A stretch of DNA of 14,860 bases, from assembly GCA_030830765.1 (NCBI GenBank), contig JAURMJ010000408.1, positions 1 to 14,860 of the forward strand, written 5' to 3'. Shown here one piece after another: positions 5,863 to 13,044 of this stretch (its first letter is position 1; every line of letters starts with the position of its first letter). Under the pieces are notes generated by a model. It saw only the letters and a list, made by a program, of their open reading frames with translations. It had not been told where the DNA came from and did no database searches. Origin of the DNA: Quisquiliibacterium sp. GTDB taxonomy: Bacteria > Pseudomonadota > Gammaproteobacteria > Burkholderiales > Burkholderiaceae_E. Both the position numbers and the translations under genes were made by a program.

Positions 5863-6720
5863 TTAATTGCCCGCGCAGTGTTGCTCGGCACTCAGTTCAG
5901 GGAGGTTCGAGCGATCAAATCCGAATGGCGCAATCATCGCCAGATGCTGCTCCGAGCCGATGAAGCGCTTCAGCTGCTCGTTGACTGCGTCGCGTAGCGA
6001 CGTGTCCTGCAGTCGAAAGCCGAAGGATCCTTCGCCTCGATAGGTTTTTCCTGCATGCGCGAACGTGAAAGGTCTGGCGCGTTCGATGGCCGCGTCCTTT
6101 GACGCAAGATCGCCCGCAGTCAAGGCGGTCAGGGCTGCCGCCGAGACGCGCGACGACTTGACTGCAGCAACGGCTGCTGCGAAGTCTGGAACGATCAGTT
6201 GCTGGCCTGCCTCCAGACCGGCAAGGCGTGCATGGCCAATCTCGGCGGTACCGGCGATGAATGCAATTTTCTTGCCGGCTGCGATCGCATCAGCATAGGT
6301 ATGAAGACGATCCGGATTGCCCTTGCGAACAATCAGTGCTTCGCCAACTCCATAAGTGGGATTGGCGAATAAAATCTGCTTGCAGCGCTTGGGCGTAATG
6401 TACATCGAGGCAACAATGGCATCGAAACGGCCTGCCCGCAGGCCCGGGATCAGTGCTCCCCATTCTGTCAGCACGCCATCGACCTGTGCCACGCCCAACT
6501 CCTTCATGACGTGTCTGAACACGGCCGGCGATTCTCCGGTTAGCCGTCCGGACGAGTCCGCGTAAGAGAAAGGGGCCTCATTGGCAAAACCGACGCGAAT
6601 GAATCCTTCGCGCCGAATCTTTGCCAGGGTTGACTCCTGCGCCGCCAGGACTGGCAAAGGCAGCGCACAAAGGCCTGCCAGACAGAGCAGGCTGCGGCGT
6701 GTTTTCAGGTCTCTGTTCAT
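5863..6720 (-). CDS. ehuB: Ectoine/hydroxyectoine-binding periplasmic protein EhuB
   Basis: A 285-residue solute-binding protein of the SBP_bac_3 family. A signal peptide spans about residues 1-27 (MNRDLKTRRSLLCLAGLCAL, cleavage near VLA-AQ). The TRRSLL stretch resembles a twin-arginine signal, so Tat export is possible. Mature segments LAKIRREGFIRVGFANEAPF, GVLTEWGALIPGLRAGRFD and MYITPKRCKQILFANPTYG are as I recall from EhuB proteins, more closely than from general amino-acid binding proteins. The ATG at 6720 is chosen for the signal peptide; it lies 7 bp after the ectD stop, showing tight coupling. EhuB would capture ectoine or 5-hydroxyectoine in the periplasm and deliver it to EhuCD. Aromatic residues, as in APFSY, probably form the ligand cage, but this is inferred. 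Confidence 0.9.
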   Translation of the reverse strand: MNRDLKTRRSLLCLAGLCALPLPVLAAQESTLAKIRREGFIRVGFANEAPFSYADSSGRLTGESPAVFRHVMKELGVAQVDGVLTEWGALIPGLRAGRFDAIVASMYITPKRCKQILFANPTYGVGEALIVRKGNPDRLHTYADAIAAGKKIAFIAGTAEIGHARLAGLEAGQQLIVPDFAAAVAAVKSSRVSAAALTALTAGDLASKDAAIERARPFTFAHAGKTYRGEGSFGFRLQDTSLRDAVNEQLKRFIGSEQHLAMIAPFGFDRSNLPELSAEQHCAGN

Positions 6721-6727
6721 AGTGTCT

Positions 6728-7663
6728 TCAGGGTCCGACGGGCGTGAAGTCCAGTCGTTCGGCGATGAAATTTGGTCGGGGTGCCAGGCCGCAGAATGGC
6801 TCGACCGGACGGTTCTCAATACTGTTGTAGACGATGAACAGATTGCTTCTGGGAGCGGGTGTAATGTTCGAATTCGATCCGTGCATCACATTGCAGTCGA
6901 AGAAGGTGACGGATCCGGTTGGCCCAGTTGGCGCGACGATTCCACAGCGGTCGTACAGCGTGCTCAGGCTCTGGTTGTCCGGAACGCCGATTTCCTGGCT
7001 TTTCAGCGACTCGCGGTAATGATCCTCCGGCGTGATGCCGACGCACGAAATGTAGTGGTGGTGCGAGCCAGGCATGACCATCAGCGGGCCGTTATTCGGG
7101 GTATTCGGCGTCAAGCTGATCGAGCAGCTGAGCATGCGCATTGCAGGAATACCGTCTTCAACATGCCAGGTCTCGAAGTCGGAATGCCAGTAAAACTCCT
7201 TGCCCCGAAATCCGTTCTTGTAGTTGATGCGTGACTGATGCAAATAGACCTGGCTGCCAAGCAGTTGCTGGGCAACCGCAGTCAGTCTCGGATGTGAACA
7301 AAGACGCCCCAGCAATGCGTTGGACCGATGAATTGCAAAGATCGAGCGAAGCTCATTGCTTCCCGGCTCGATGACTGCTTGTTCTGTGGCCCGAGCTTTG
7401 GGGTCTGCGCGCAGCCGGTGTAATTCCGCAAGTGCCAGATCCAGTTCCTGCTCGGTAAACAGTGAGTCGAGGCACAGGTAGCCGTTCTGATCGTAAAAAC
7501 TCAGTTGGGACGCATCCAGAGGGCCTTGATCCGCTGTCCCAAAGACCACCGGGTCCAGCCGTGCAGTGATAATCGGATCCGGATCGAAGCGAGACGGGTA
7601 GCGATCTTCAGGGCGCGGACGGCTGATTGCCGGGCCTGTTCCGCTGTTCATGCTGCTCATCAT
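6728..7663 (-). CDS. ectD: Ectoine 5-hydroxylase EctD
   Basis: A 311-residue non-haem iron(II)/2-oxoglutarate dioxygenase of the PhyH family that converts ectoine to 5-hydroxyectoine in the cytoplasm, using O2 and 2-oxoglutarate. The EctD signature FYWHSDFETWHVEDGIPAMR is present. Iron ligands are His160 and Asp162 (WHSD) and His261 (VMHGSN); Arg272 in PRSN is the expected 2-oxoglutarate contact. NNGPLMVMPGSH completes the cupin core. The length fits the family (about 300). The ATG at 7663 has AAGG eight bases before it; other in-frame ATGs follow at 7660 and 7651. It lies 20 bp after ectC and 7 bp before ehuB, so it joins the synthesis genes to the transporter genes. Confidence 0.96.
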   Translation of the reverse strand: MMSSMNSGTGPAISRPRPEDRYPSRFDPDPIITARLDPVVFGTADQGPLDASQLSFYDQNGYLCLDSLFTEQELDLALAELHRLRADPKARATEQAVIEPGSNELRSIFAIHRSNALLGRLCSHPRLTAVAQQLLGSQVYLHQSRINYKNGFRGKEFYWHSDFETWHVEDGIPAMRMLSCSISLTPNTPNNGPLMVMPGSHHHYISCVGITPEDHYRESLKSQEIGVPDNQSLSTLYDRCGIVAPTGPTGSVTFFDCNVMHGSNSNITPAPRSNLFIVYNSIENRPVEPFCGLAPRPNFIAERLDFTPVGP

Positions 7664-7683
7664 CTTGTTGCCTTCGGTGTGAT

Positions 7684-8073
7684 TCAGTCGCTCAGCGCGT
7701 AAGCGCCGCTGGCGTCATGCACCTCACGCCCTGTCAGGGGGGGATTGAATACACAGACCATCCTCATGTGCGTGCCTTTGTTTGCGCGCAGCACATGGCG
7801 GTCATGTTCATTGAGCACATAGATCGTTCCAGGGCGGATATCGTGGGTGACGTTCCGGGCCAGATCGGTAATCTGACCTTCCCCTTCGATGCAATAGACC
7901 GTTTCGAAATGATTCAGGTACTGAAATTCCATTTCGTACCCGGGCTTGATGATTGTGTCATTCACCGAGTAGCCGACGCCGGCATCGCGATAGATCAGCC
8001 GTCGGCTGTTCCAGCCTTCCGTATCGACATCGGCATCGGTCCCGATGACATCGTCCAGATTCTTGACAATCAT
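7684..8073 (-). CDS. ectC: L-ectoine synthase EctC
   Basis: A 129-residue cupin that closes N-gamma-acetyl-2,4-diaminobutyrate to ectoine, losing water. It starts MIVKNLDDVIGTDADVDTEG as EctC proteins do. The three metal-binding residues known from characterised EctC are at exactly the family positions: Glu57 (NHFETVY), Tyr85 (GTIYVLNEHD) and His93 (DRHVLRA). Length is standard. The ATG at 8073 is preceded by AAGGA at nine bases. It is the third gene of the unit, 87 bp after ectB, with a possible hairpin in that gap. Confidence 0.97.
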   Translation of the reverse strand: MIVKNLDDVIGTDADVDTEGWNSRRLIYRDAGVGYSVNDTIIKPGYEMEFQYLNHFETVYCIEGEGQITDLARNVTHDIRPGTIYVLNEHDRHVLRANKGTHMRMVCVFNPPLTGREVHDASGAYALSD

Positions 8074-8117
8074 GTTCTGCTGTCCTTGAAAAATTGATTC
8101 AGAATTTCAACGGATCT

Positions 8118-8149
8118 GGCCGGGTTCTGCGATCGGAAGTCTTCCGGCC
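8118..8149 (-). other. Inverted repeat in the ectB-ectC gap
   Basis: GGCCGG at 8118-8123 and CCGGCC at 8144-8149 form a 6-bp perfect stem; the loop itself contains CGGAAG/CTTCCG-type pairing. There is no T run, so it is not a classical terminator. It could stabilise the upstream ectAB message or tune ectC levels. Weak evidence. Confidence 0.35.
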
Positions 8150-8160
8150 GAGACCCTCTC

Positions 8161-9453
8161 TCAGGCTGCAACCTGTGTCTTCTGCTTTGTTTTTGACTGC
8201 GCTCCGATCACATGTCGGAGGCTCTCTTCGATGACATCGAGACCATGCGTCAGTTCGTCCTCGCGGATGGTCAGGCTGGGAAGCAGCTTCAGAACCTGAT
8301 CATCAATGCCAGCGGTTTCAATGATGACGCCACGCTCGAAGCAGGCTGCCGAGACCCGGCCGGCAAGAGAAGCATCAGCAAACTCGATGCCTTGAATCAG
8401 ACCGATGCCACGGTTCTTGGCAGCGAGCCCCGGAATATCAATCATCTGCGTCAGACGCTTTTCGACAAGCTTGCCCTTGGCTCGGACGCTTTGTTCGAAC
8501 TGGTCCGTTTGCCAGAACGAAAGGGCGGCTGTGGCCGTGACAAAGGCCGGACAGTGGCCTCGGAACGTCCCGTTGTGTTCGCCGGGGGCCCATTGGTCGA
8601 GGTCAGGGCGAATCAGCACCAGGGCCATCGGCAGGCCGTAGCCAGACAGCGATTTGGACAAGGTCACGATATCCGGCTTGATCCCCGCCTGTTCAAAGCT
8701 GAAGAAGCTGCCGGTCCGGCCGCAACCCACCTGAATATCGTCGACGATCAGCACAATATCGTGTCGCTGCGTGATTTCGCGCAACCTTCGCAGCCATGCG
8801 GAGCTTGCGACATTCACGCCACCCTCTGCCTGAACTGTCTCGAGAATCACCGCGGCTGGCAGTTCGAGTCCGCTGCCTCCATCGGCCAACATGGCCTCGA
8901 AATAATCGAGTGTGTCGACATCCTGCCCAAGGTAGCCATCGAAGGGCAGCGATGTGGTGTGCGTCAGCGGCACGCCAGCACCCGCACGCTTGAATCCGTT
9001 GCCAGTGACAGCAAGGGCACCCAAGGTCATGCCATGAAAGCCATTGGTAAAGCTGACGACGTGTTGCCGTCCAGTGACTTTTCGTGCGAGCTTCAGCGCA
9101 GCCTCAACGGCGTTGGTGCCTGTTGGGCCCGGGAACTGCAGTTTGTAGTCCAGACCGCGAGGAGCCAGGATCACTTCAATGAATTGTTCAATGAAGCGGC
9201 GCTTTGCTTCGCTGTACATATCCAGTGTGTGTGTGATCCCGTCGCGCATCAGGTAACCGAGCAGTGCCTGTTTGATGCGATCAGGGTTGTGGCCATAGTT
9301 CAGCACGCCCGCGCCACTGAGAAAATCCAGGTATCGATTGCCATCCAGGTCGGTCATCCAGGCGCCTTTGGCACTGTTGAAGACAGTTGGGAAGTTGCGG
9401 CAGTAGCCTCGGACTTCGGATTCATGGGTTTCAAAGATTGTGGTGGGGGACAT
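8161..9453 (-). CDS. ectB: Diaminobutyrate--2-oxoglutarate transaminase EctB
   Basis: A 430-residue class III PLP aminotransferase that makes L-2,4-diaminobutyrate from L-aspartate-beta-semialdehyde with glutamate as donor, the first dedicated step to ectoine. The family start TIFETHESEVRGYCRNFPTVF is present. The cofactor aspartate lies in LIVDDIQVGCGRTGSF (about 235-250), and the PLP lysine is Lys267 in TLSKSLSGYGLPMA. FPGPTGTNAVEAALKLARK binds the cofactor phosphate. The ATG at 9453 is preferred because AAAGGA stands about nine bases upstream and homologues begin here. It follows ectA by 82 bp. A 430-codon frame is open on the opposite strand, but only because of codon bias in ectB. Confidence 0.97.
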   Translation of the reverse strand: MSPTTIFETHESEVRGYCRNFPTVFNSAKGAWMTDLDGNRYLDFLSGAGVLNYGHNPDRIKQALLGYLMRDGITHTLDMYSEAKRRFIEQFIEVILAPRGLDYKLQFPGPTGTNAVEAALKLARKVTGRQHVVSFTNGFHGMTLGALAVTGNGFKRAGAGVPLTHTTSLPFDGYLGQDVDTLDYFEAMLADGGSGLELPAAVILETVQAEGGVNVASSAWLRRLREITQRHDIVLIVDDIQVGCGRTGSFFSFEQAGIKPDIVTLSKSLSGYGLPMALVLIRPDLDQWAPGEHNGTFRGHCPAFVTATAALSFWQTDQFEQSVRAKGKLVEKRLTQMIDIPGLAAKNRGIGLIQGIEFADASLAGRVSAACFERGVIIETAGIDDQVLKLLPSLTIREDELTHGLDVIEESLRHVIGAQSKTKQKTQVAA

Positions 9454-9535
9454 TTTGTTAATCCTTTTCTTTCCAGTGGCCAAAGGTGCATTGGCAGCAG
9501 GTGAAGTGAGAGCGCCAGACGGCGCGGACCAACCG

Positions 9536-10072
9536 TCAGATCAATGGAGTTGACAGCCGCGGAAGAGGCCCGACCCGATAAAGCGGTTCGGGCGGATGCG
9601 CTTGCGGGAACATGTCCCGCGTAAAACGCGCGGTGATTTCACAAGAACACCCCGCATCACTTGCCAGCCGCTTGAAGAGGGCCTGCGAGGCGGGGTTGTC
9701 ATCGGCGACCGTAGCGGTCAGCCATTTGCAATCCTGATTGGCTGGCAGTTGAAGCCAGCTCTTGAGCATCTGAAGCGCGACCCCTTTGCCCCGCTGATCC
9801 GGCAGAACCCCGACCTGCCAGACAAATGCTGTCTGCGGTTCTGAGGGGGGGTGGTAGCCCAAAACGGCTCCTATCAGTCGACCGGACTGCTCGGCGATCA
9901 GACAGGTGTCCGAGAAGTCGGAGGCCAGCAAGAGGTAGCAATACGGCGTGTTCGGCTCCAGTTGGCCGGTGGATTGGACAAATTGCCAGATTGCTGCGCC
10001 GTCCCTGGGTTTGGGGGAGCGAAAGTGAAGTGGGGAGATAGGGGGAGGGGCGTTCCTGCTGGATGTCTGCAT
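9536..10072 (-). CDS. ectA: L-2,4-diaminobutyrate N-gamma-acetyltransferase EctA
   Basis: A 178-residue GNAT-family acetyltransferase that transfers acetyl from acetyl-CoA to the gamma-amino group of diaminobutyrate. EctA features are RSPKPRDGAAIWQFVQ at the start of the fold, LEPNTPYCYLLLASDFSDTC, FVWQVGVLPDQRGKGVALQML (the acetyl-CoA loop Q-R-G-K-G) and TATVADDNPASQALFKRLA. The ATG at 10072 is chosen because the family domain starts within 20 residues of it. A GTG 48 bases upstream is possible but leaves an unusual leader. GGA lies 11 bases before the ATG, a weak site. It is the first gene of the unit, with a probable leader of about 200 nt. Confidence 0.94.
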   Translation of the reverse strand: MQTSSRNAPPPISPLHFRSPKPRDGAAIWQFVQSTGQLEPNTPYCYLLLASDFSDTCLIAEQSGRLIGAVLGYHPPSEPQTAFVWQVGVLPDQRGKGVALQMLKSWLQLPANQDCKWLTATVADDNPASQALFKRLASDAGCSCEITARFTRDMFPQAHPPEPLYRVGPLPRLSTPLI

Positions 10073-10186
10073 CAGTTCGTTATTCCGGTCTGCGATGCGG
10101 CCTTTTGGCCATGAATCCACAAACCTGTTGTCTTAGCCAAAAGGCTTGATTCGAGTTTGTTTCGACGAATCTGTTGGCCTGATGGG

Positions 10187-10211
10187 GCGCTGGCAAGAAG
10201 GCCGCCAGCGC
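10187..10211 (-). promoter_or_regulatory. Hairpin in the ectA leader
   Basis: GCGCTGGC (10187-10194) and GCCAGCGC (10204-10211) form a perfect 8-bp stem with a 9-base loop, inside the predicted 5' leader of ectA. On the minus strand no T run follows, so it is not a simple attenuator. On the plus strand it is followed by a T-rich tract (AGTTGTCTTTTAGTTCTTTT) and might stop transcription entering from the left. Role unknown. Confidence 0.5.
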
Positions 10212-10250
10212 AGTTGTCTTTTAGTTCTTTTATAAGGATTTAAGCAAAAC

Positions 10251-10281
10251 ATATTGCACAAAAGAATATTTGGAGCAATAT
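10251..10281. promoter_or_regulatory. Inverted repeat overlapping the ect promoter: candidate operator
   Basis: ATATTGC and GCAATAT, 7-bp perfect arms with a 17-base AT-rich centre, span 10251-10281 and run into the -10 box (10277-10282). Position over the -10 suits a repressor. MarR-type EctR is known to bind a dyad over the -10 of ectA in methylotrophs, but with much closer half-sites, and no ectR is in this window. The bound protein is unknown. Confidence 0.55.
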
Positions 10282-10305
10282 AACAGCGCAGGTGGCATGT
10301 CGCAA
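10277..10305 (-). promoter_or_regulatory. Probable sigma70-type promoter of the ect-ehu unit
   Basis: On the minus strand, -35 TTGCGA (10300-10305) and -10 TATATT (10277-10282) are separated by exactly 17 bp. This predicts a start near 10270 and a leader of about 200 nt to the ectA ATG. A further TTATAA lies downstream in the leader (about 10230-10235) without a well-placed -35 and may be a second, stress-type promoter. Confidence 0.65.
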
Positions 10306-10317
10306 CCCGCGCGCGGG
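10306..10317. promoter_or_regulatory. Palindrome CCCGCGCGCGGG abutting the -35 box
   Basis: A perfect 12-bp GC palindrome directly next to the -35 of the ect promoter. It could bind a regulator or simply be a GC-rich chance palindrome. A second perfect dyad, CCAATGATTGG, lies at 10326-10336. Confidence 0.4.
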
Positions 10318-10382
10318 ACGTCATTCCAATGATTGGTCGAAGTGGGGCGCTGAGGACGTCACTCACGCACCCCAAGGACGTC
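10316..10382. repeat. Three GGACGTC direct repeats upstream of the ect promoter
   Basis: GGACGTC occurs at 10316-10322, 10354-10360 and 10376-10382, each followed by A/G and T-rich or CT bases (GGACGTCATT, GGACGTCACT, GGACGTCGCT). All lie between 10 and 80 bp upstream of the -35, where activator sites are usually found. Spacings are 38 and 22 bp. The core GACGTC is itself palindromic. Confidence 0.45.
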
Positions 10383-10579
10383 GCTGACTACCGCTGAGGG
10401 CGGTGCTGACTCGGCAACACAGGAAGACAACAAGAAAGTGAAGACTGGACTGGATGCCGTCGGTCGGAGACTTCACCGCGGGGCGATGTTCTACCAGCTT
10501 GCCAGCAGCCAATCAGGCATCCTCTGACCCGATGGATCCTCCAGCCACAGGCACAGGCACAAGACGCGTCTTACCCCGT
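10383..10579. other. Non-coding gap between ect control region and kinase gene
   Basis: No supported gene. Small features seen are a 5-bp stem ACCGC/GCGGT (10390-10404), an ACAGGC tandem near 10548-10560, and a perfect palindrome AAGACGCGTCTT (10561-10572), eight bases after the kinase stop codon. None is followed by a T run, so no intrinsic terminator is evident after the kinase gene, and read-through into the ect unit cannot be excluded. Confidence 0.5.
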
Positions 10580-12850
10580 TCAGATCAGTGGCAGCAGCAG
10601 GGAAACCACTGTGCCCTCATTTTCCTGGCTTTCAATCTGTGCGATGCCACCGATCTGCTTGACATAGCCGTACACCATCGCAAGCCCCAGGCCGGTGCCT
10701 TTCCCTTGCGGCTTGGTCGTATAGAAAGGCTCGAATGCGCGTGTGCGAACCGACTCGCTCATACCCATGCCGTTGTCGGAAATTGCAAGGGCGGCATAAC
10801 TTCCTGCCGGCAGGCCTTGTGCATTCGGCTCATCCAAGAAGAGGCGATCAGTTCGCACCCGGATTGTTTTGGCTCTTCTGACTTCTGTAAGCGCGTCACG
10901 CGCGTTGATCACCATATTCAGCACTGCATTACTGAGTCCGCCGGCATCTAGCTTGACCCGCAGTTCACCCTCGAAAAGCTGGGTATCGATTCTGATCTCA
11001 CTTCCGGCTGAGGCTTCAATCAGCGGAATAAGTTCAGTGACGAGTTCATTCAGATCATGATCAAGGACTTCGAGCGGTTGCCGACGGGCGACCGCAAGCA
11101 ATGAACGCGTGACTTCAGCGCCGCGCTCGGCGGCACGGGTTGCCGACTGAATCCGACGTTGAAGCGAGGCATCGTCAGGAAGATGCTCGGAAATCCAGTC
11201 AAGATTGCCCAGCACGATGCCGAGCAGGTTGTTGAAGTCGTGTGCAAGTCCGCCCGTCAACTGTCCGATTGCTTCCAGCTTCTGGGTCTCTCGCAGCTTC
11301 TCTTCAGCCTGACGAATTTCGGAGATGTCGTGGGATACGATCACGAACATCATTGGTAGCCCAGCCTCATTGCGGGCAAGCGTTAAGCTCATCTGCACCC
11401 AGATCGGAGCCCGCTCGCCAAATACATAGCGCAGGACCGCATTCTTCGGTTCGCTGTCGCGCTGGATCGCCTCGCTCATTTCGGCGACGAGGTGCTGATC
11501 TTCCGGATGAATGTAGTGCCCCGCCTTGCGCGTATGGAGGTAATCCGGTCCGGCCGCCTGGATGAACGAAGGGCTGTCGTAAATGAGATCGTTGCTTAAA
11601 CTGAACAGATGAATGAAATCCGCAGTGTTCTCGGCCAACAGTCGAAAACGTTCTTCGCTCTGCGCCAGTTCCGCTTGGGCGAGCTTACGGTCTGTAATGT
11701 CTCGTTCGACAGTCAGGACCGACTGGATTTGTTCGTTTGGACCTGGGATCGCGACCCCTCGACCTTCTATCCAACGAATCTGCTCATCGCTGGTTTGAAT
11801 TTGAAACTCAATAGTCGCTGAGCCGCCGTGCTCCACAAGATTGCTGAAGGTGTCCCGTAGCAGCGATCGGTAGGCCGGCAGTGCGATCTGCGCAATGCTG
11901 GATTCGTCATCGTCCGTTGCATCAAGAAACCGCTTGATTGATGAGCTCTTGTAAAGGGAATTGCCATTCCGGTCGAGCAGCGTGATGAAGTCCATCGAAT
12001 GCTCAGCAAGCAATCGGAAACGATTTTCAATTTCCGCGCGCTCGGCCTCTGCGACCTTGCGCGCATTGATGTCCCGGTGCATCGCGATGATCCATTTACC
12101 CTTGCCGTCGGGACCGTTGACAGTAGAGGCTGCTCCCTCAACCCAAAACGATCTGCCATCGGGCAGCAATAGCCGAAACTCCAGGGTCAACGATCCGCCT
12201 TCCGCGATGAGTCGCGAAAATGATGTCGAGGTTCGTGTCCTGTCGTCCGGATGAACGAGCGCACCTGCTCTGCGGTTCAGCAGAGGAGCTGTTCCGAATA
12301 ACCGGGTCCAGGCCGGATTGTCGTAAAGCACCTCTCCGTCGGCAGAATAGATCGTGATCAGGTCCGGGGATGCCTCAAGCACGATCCGGTACAAGGTTTC
12401 ACGCTCCTGCATGAGCTCTGCTGCCTTGTCCTGATCGCGAATCTCATGGGCAATCACCAGAGCAATCGGTTCCGTGGCATCGGGCTGGCCAACATACTCG
12501 ATTCCTGCCTCATGCTTGGCGATCTGACCGTCCGGAAGCATCAGTCGATAGGTGATCTGCCGGCTCTGTCGATCGTCGAGCGTCAGTCTGATCGCTTCGA
12601 GCGCGTTTTCTCGATCCTGGGAATGGATCTGCCGGCCATGAATATGCAGTCCACTTGTCTGTCCGCCCGGTACCCGCAGCAGTCTCCTGAGGGACTCGCT
12701 TTCTCGAAGTAACCCGTTTTTTGCTCCGATCAAAGAAATAAAATCTGAAAGATGGGTGCAAAGCGCCTCAAATAGCCTCGATTCAGACGCGAGCGAGGCT
12801 TGAGTCGGGGGCGGGTTGGGGCTCTTGTGGGATTCGGCAGGGGCGGGCAT
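10580..12850 (-). CDS. Soluble sensor histidine kinase with four PAS domains
   Basis: From the ATG at 12850 the protein has 756 residues. A TTG at 12961 would add 37 residues; neither start has a clear ribosome site. Four PAS modules follow each other at about 28-138, 151-268, 275-389 and 397-515, two introduced by the repeated phrase RFRLLAE and each ending in HDI/RDI-type PAC motifs (MHRDINARK, VERDITDRK, VSHDISEIR). The phospho-acceptor is His537 in LTGGLAHDFNNLLG. The ATPase has the N box NMVINARDAL, G1 ISDNGMGM, F box FEPFYTTK and G2 GKGTGLGLAMVYG, all intact. No membrane segment or receiver domain is seen, and no response regulator lies beside it. It should sense a cytoplasmic signal and pass phosphate to a regulator encoded elsewhere. 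A link to ectoine control is suggested only by its place upstream of the unit. Confidence 0.93.
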   Translation of the reverse strand: MPAPAESHKSPNPPPTQASLASESRLFEALCTHLSDFISLIGAKNGLLRESESLRRLLRVPGGQTSGLHIHGRQIHSQDRENALEAIRLTLDDRQSRQITYRLMLPDGQIAKHEAGIEYVGQPDATEPIALVIAHEIRDQDKAAELMQERETLYRIVLEASPDLITIYSADGEVLYDNPAWTRLFGTAPLLNRRAGALVHPDDRTRTSTSFSRLIAEGGSLTLEFRLLLPDGRSFWVEGAASTVNGPDGKGKWIIAMHRDINARKVAEAERAEIENRFRLLAEHSMDFITLLDRNGNSLYKSSSIKRFLDATDDDESSIAQIALPAYRSLLRDTFSNLVEHGGSATIEFQIQTSDEQIRWIEGRGVAIPGPNEQIQSVLTVERDITDRKLAQAELAQSEERFRLLAENTADFIHLFSLSNDLIYDSPSFIQAAGPDYLHTRKAGHYIHPEDQHLVAEMSEAIQRDSEPKNAVLRYVFGERAPIWVQMSLTLARNEAGLPMMFVIVSHDISEIRQAEEKLRETQKLEAIGQLTGGLAHDFNNLLGIVLGNLDWISEHLPDDASLQRRIQSATRAAERGAEVTRSLLAVARRQPLEVLDHDLNELVTELIPLIEASAGSEIRIDTQLFEGELRVKLDAGGLSNAVLNMVINARDALTEVRRAKTIRVRTDRLFLDEPNAQGLPAGSYAALAISDNGMGMSESVRTRAFEPFYTTKPQGKGTGLGLAMVYGYVKQIGGIAQIESQENEGTVVSLLLPLI

Positions 12851-13044
12851 TCGGATCGTTATCGGTCGATCTATTCGTGGAACCGTAATTTCGAACCACG
12901 ACTCAAACAGTCGAGTGGGTCGTCTCCTTTCAAGACTATGCCGCTTGCTCGCAAAGAGCAATTCGTAAGAGTTGTCATTTCAGTTGTCTTGCCAGCAACA
13001 GGCTAAGATCCGCGCTCAACCTTATTTTGCAAGATGCGAAGCCG
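12851..13044. promoter_or_regulatory. Divergent region between the PAS kinase and MATE genes
   Basis: Both genes must have their promoters here or just inside the reading frames. An inverted repeat TCGTGG...CCACGA spans about 12875-12901 and GTTGTC is repeated about 12971-12992. I found no -35/-10 pair good enough to call. Confidence 0.35.

Noticed and set aside
8212..9504. A 430-codon open frame on the plus strand opposite ectB
   Set aside because: It mirrors ectB almost end to end, has no family features, and such long antisense frames arise from codon bias at this GC level.
10133..10375. An 80-codon minus-strand frame in the ect control region
   Set aside because: It runs through the promoter, dyad and hairpin, is rich in Cys, Arg and Pro, and has no recognisable domain.
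10561..10572. AAGACGCGTCTT palindrome as a terminator after the kinase gene
   Set aside because: It has no loop bases and no T run, so it cannot form a useful terminator hairpin.
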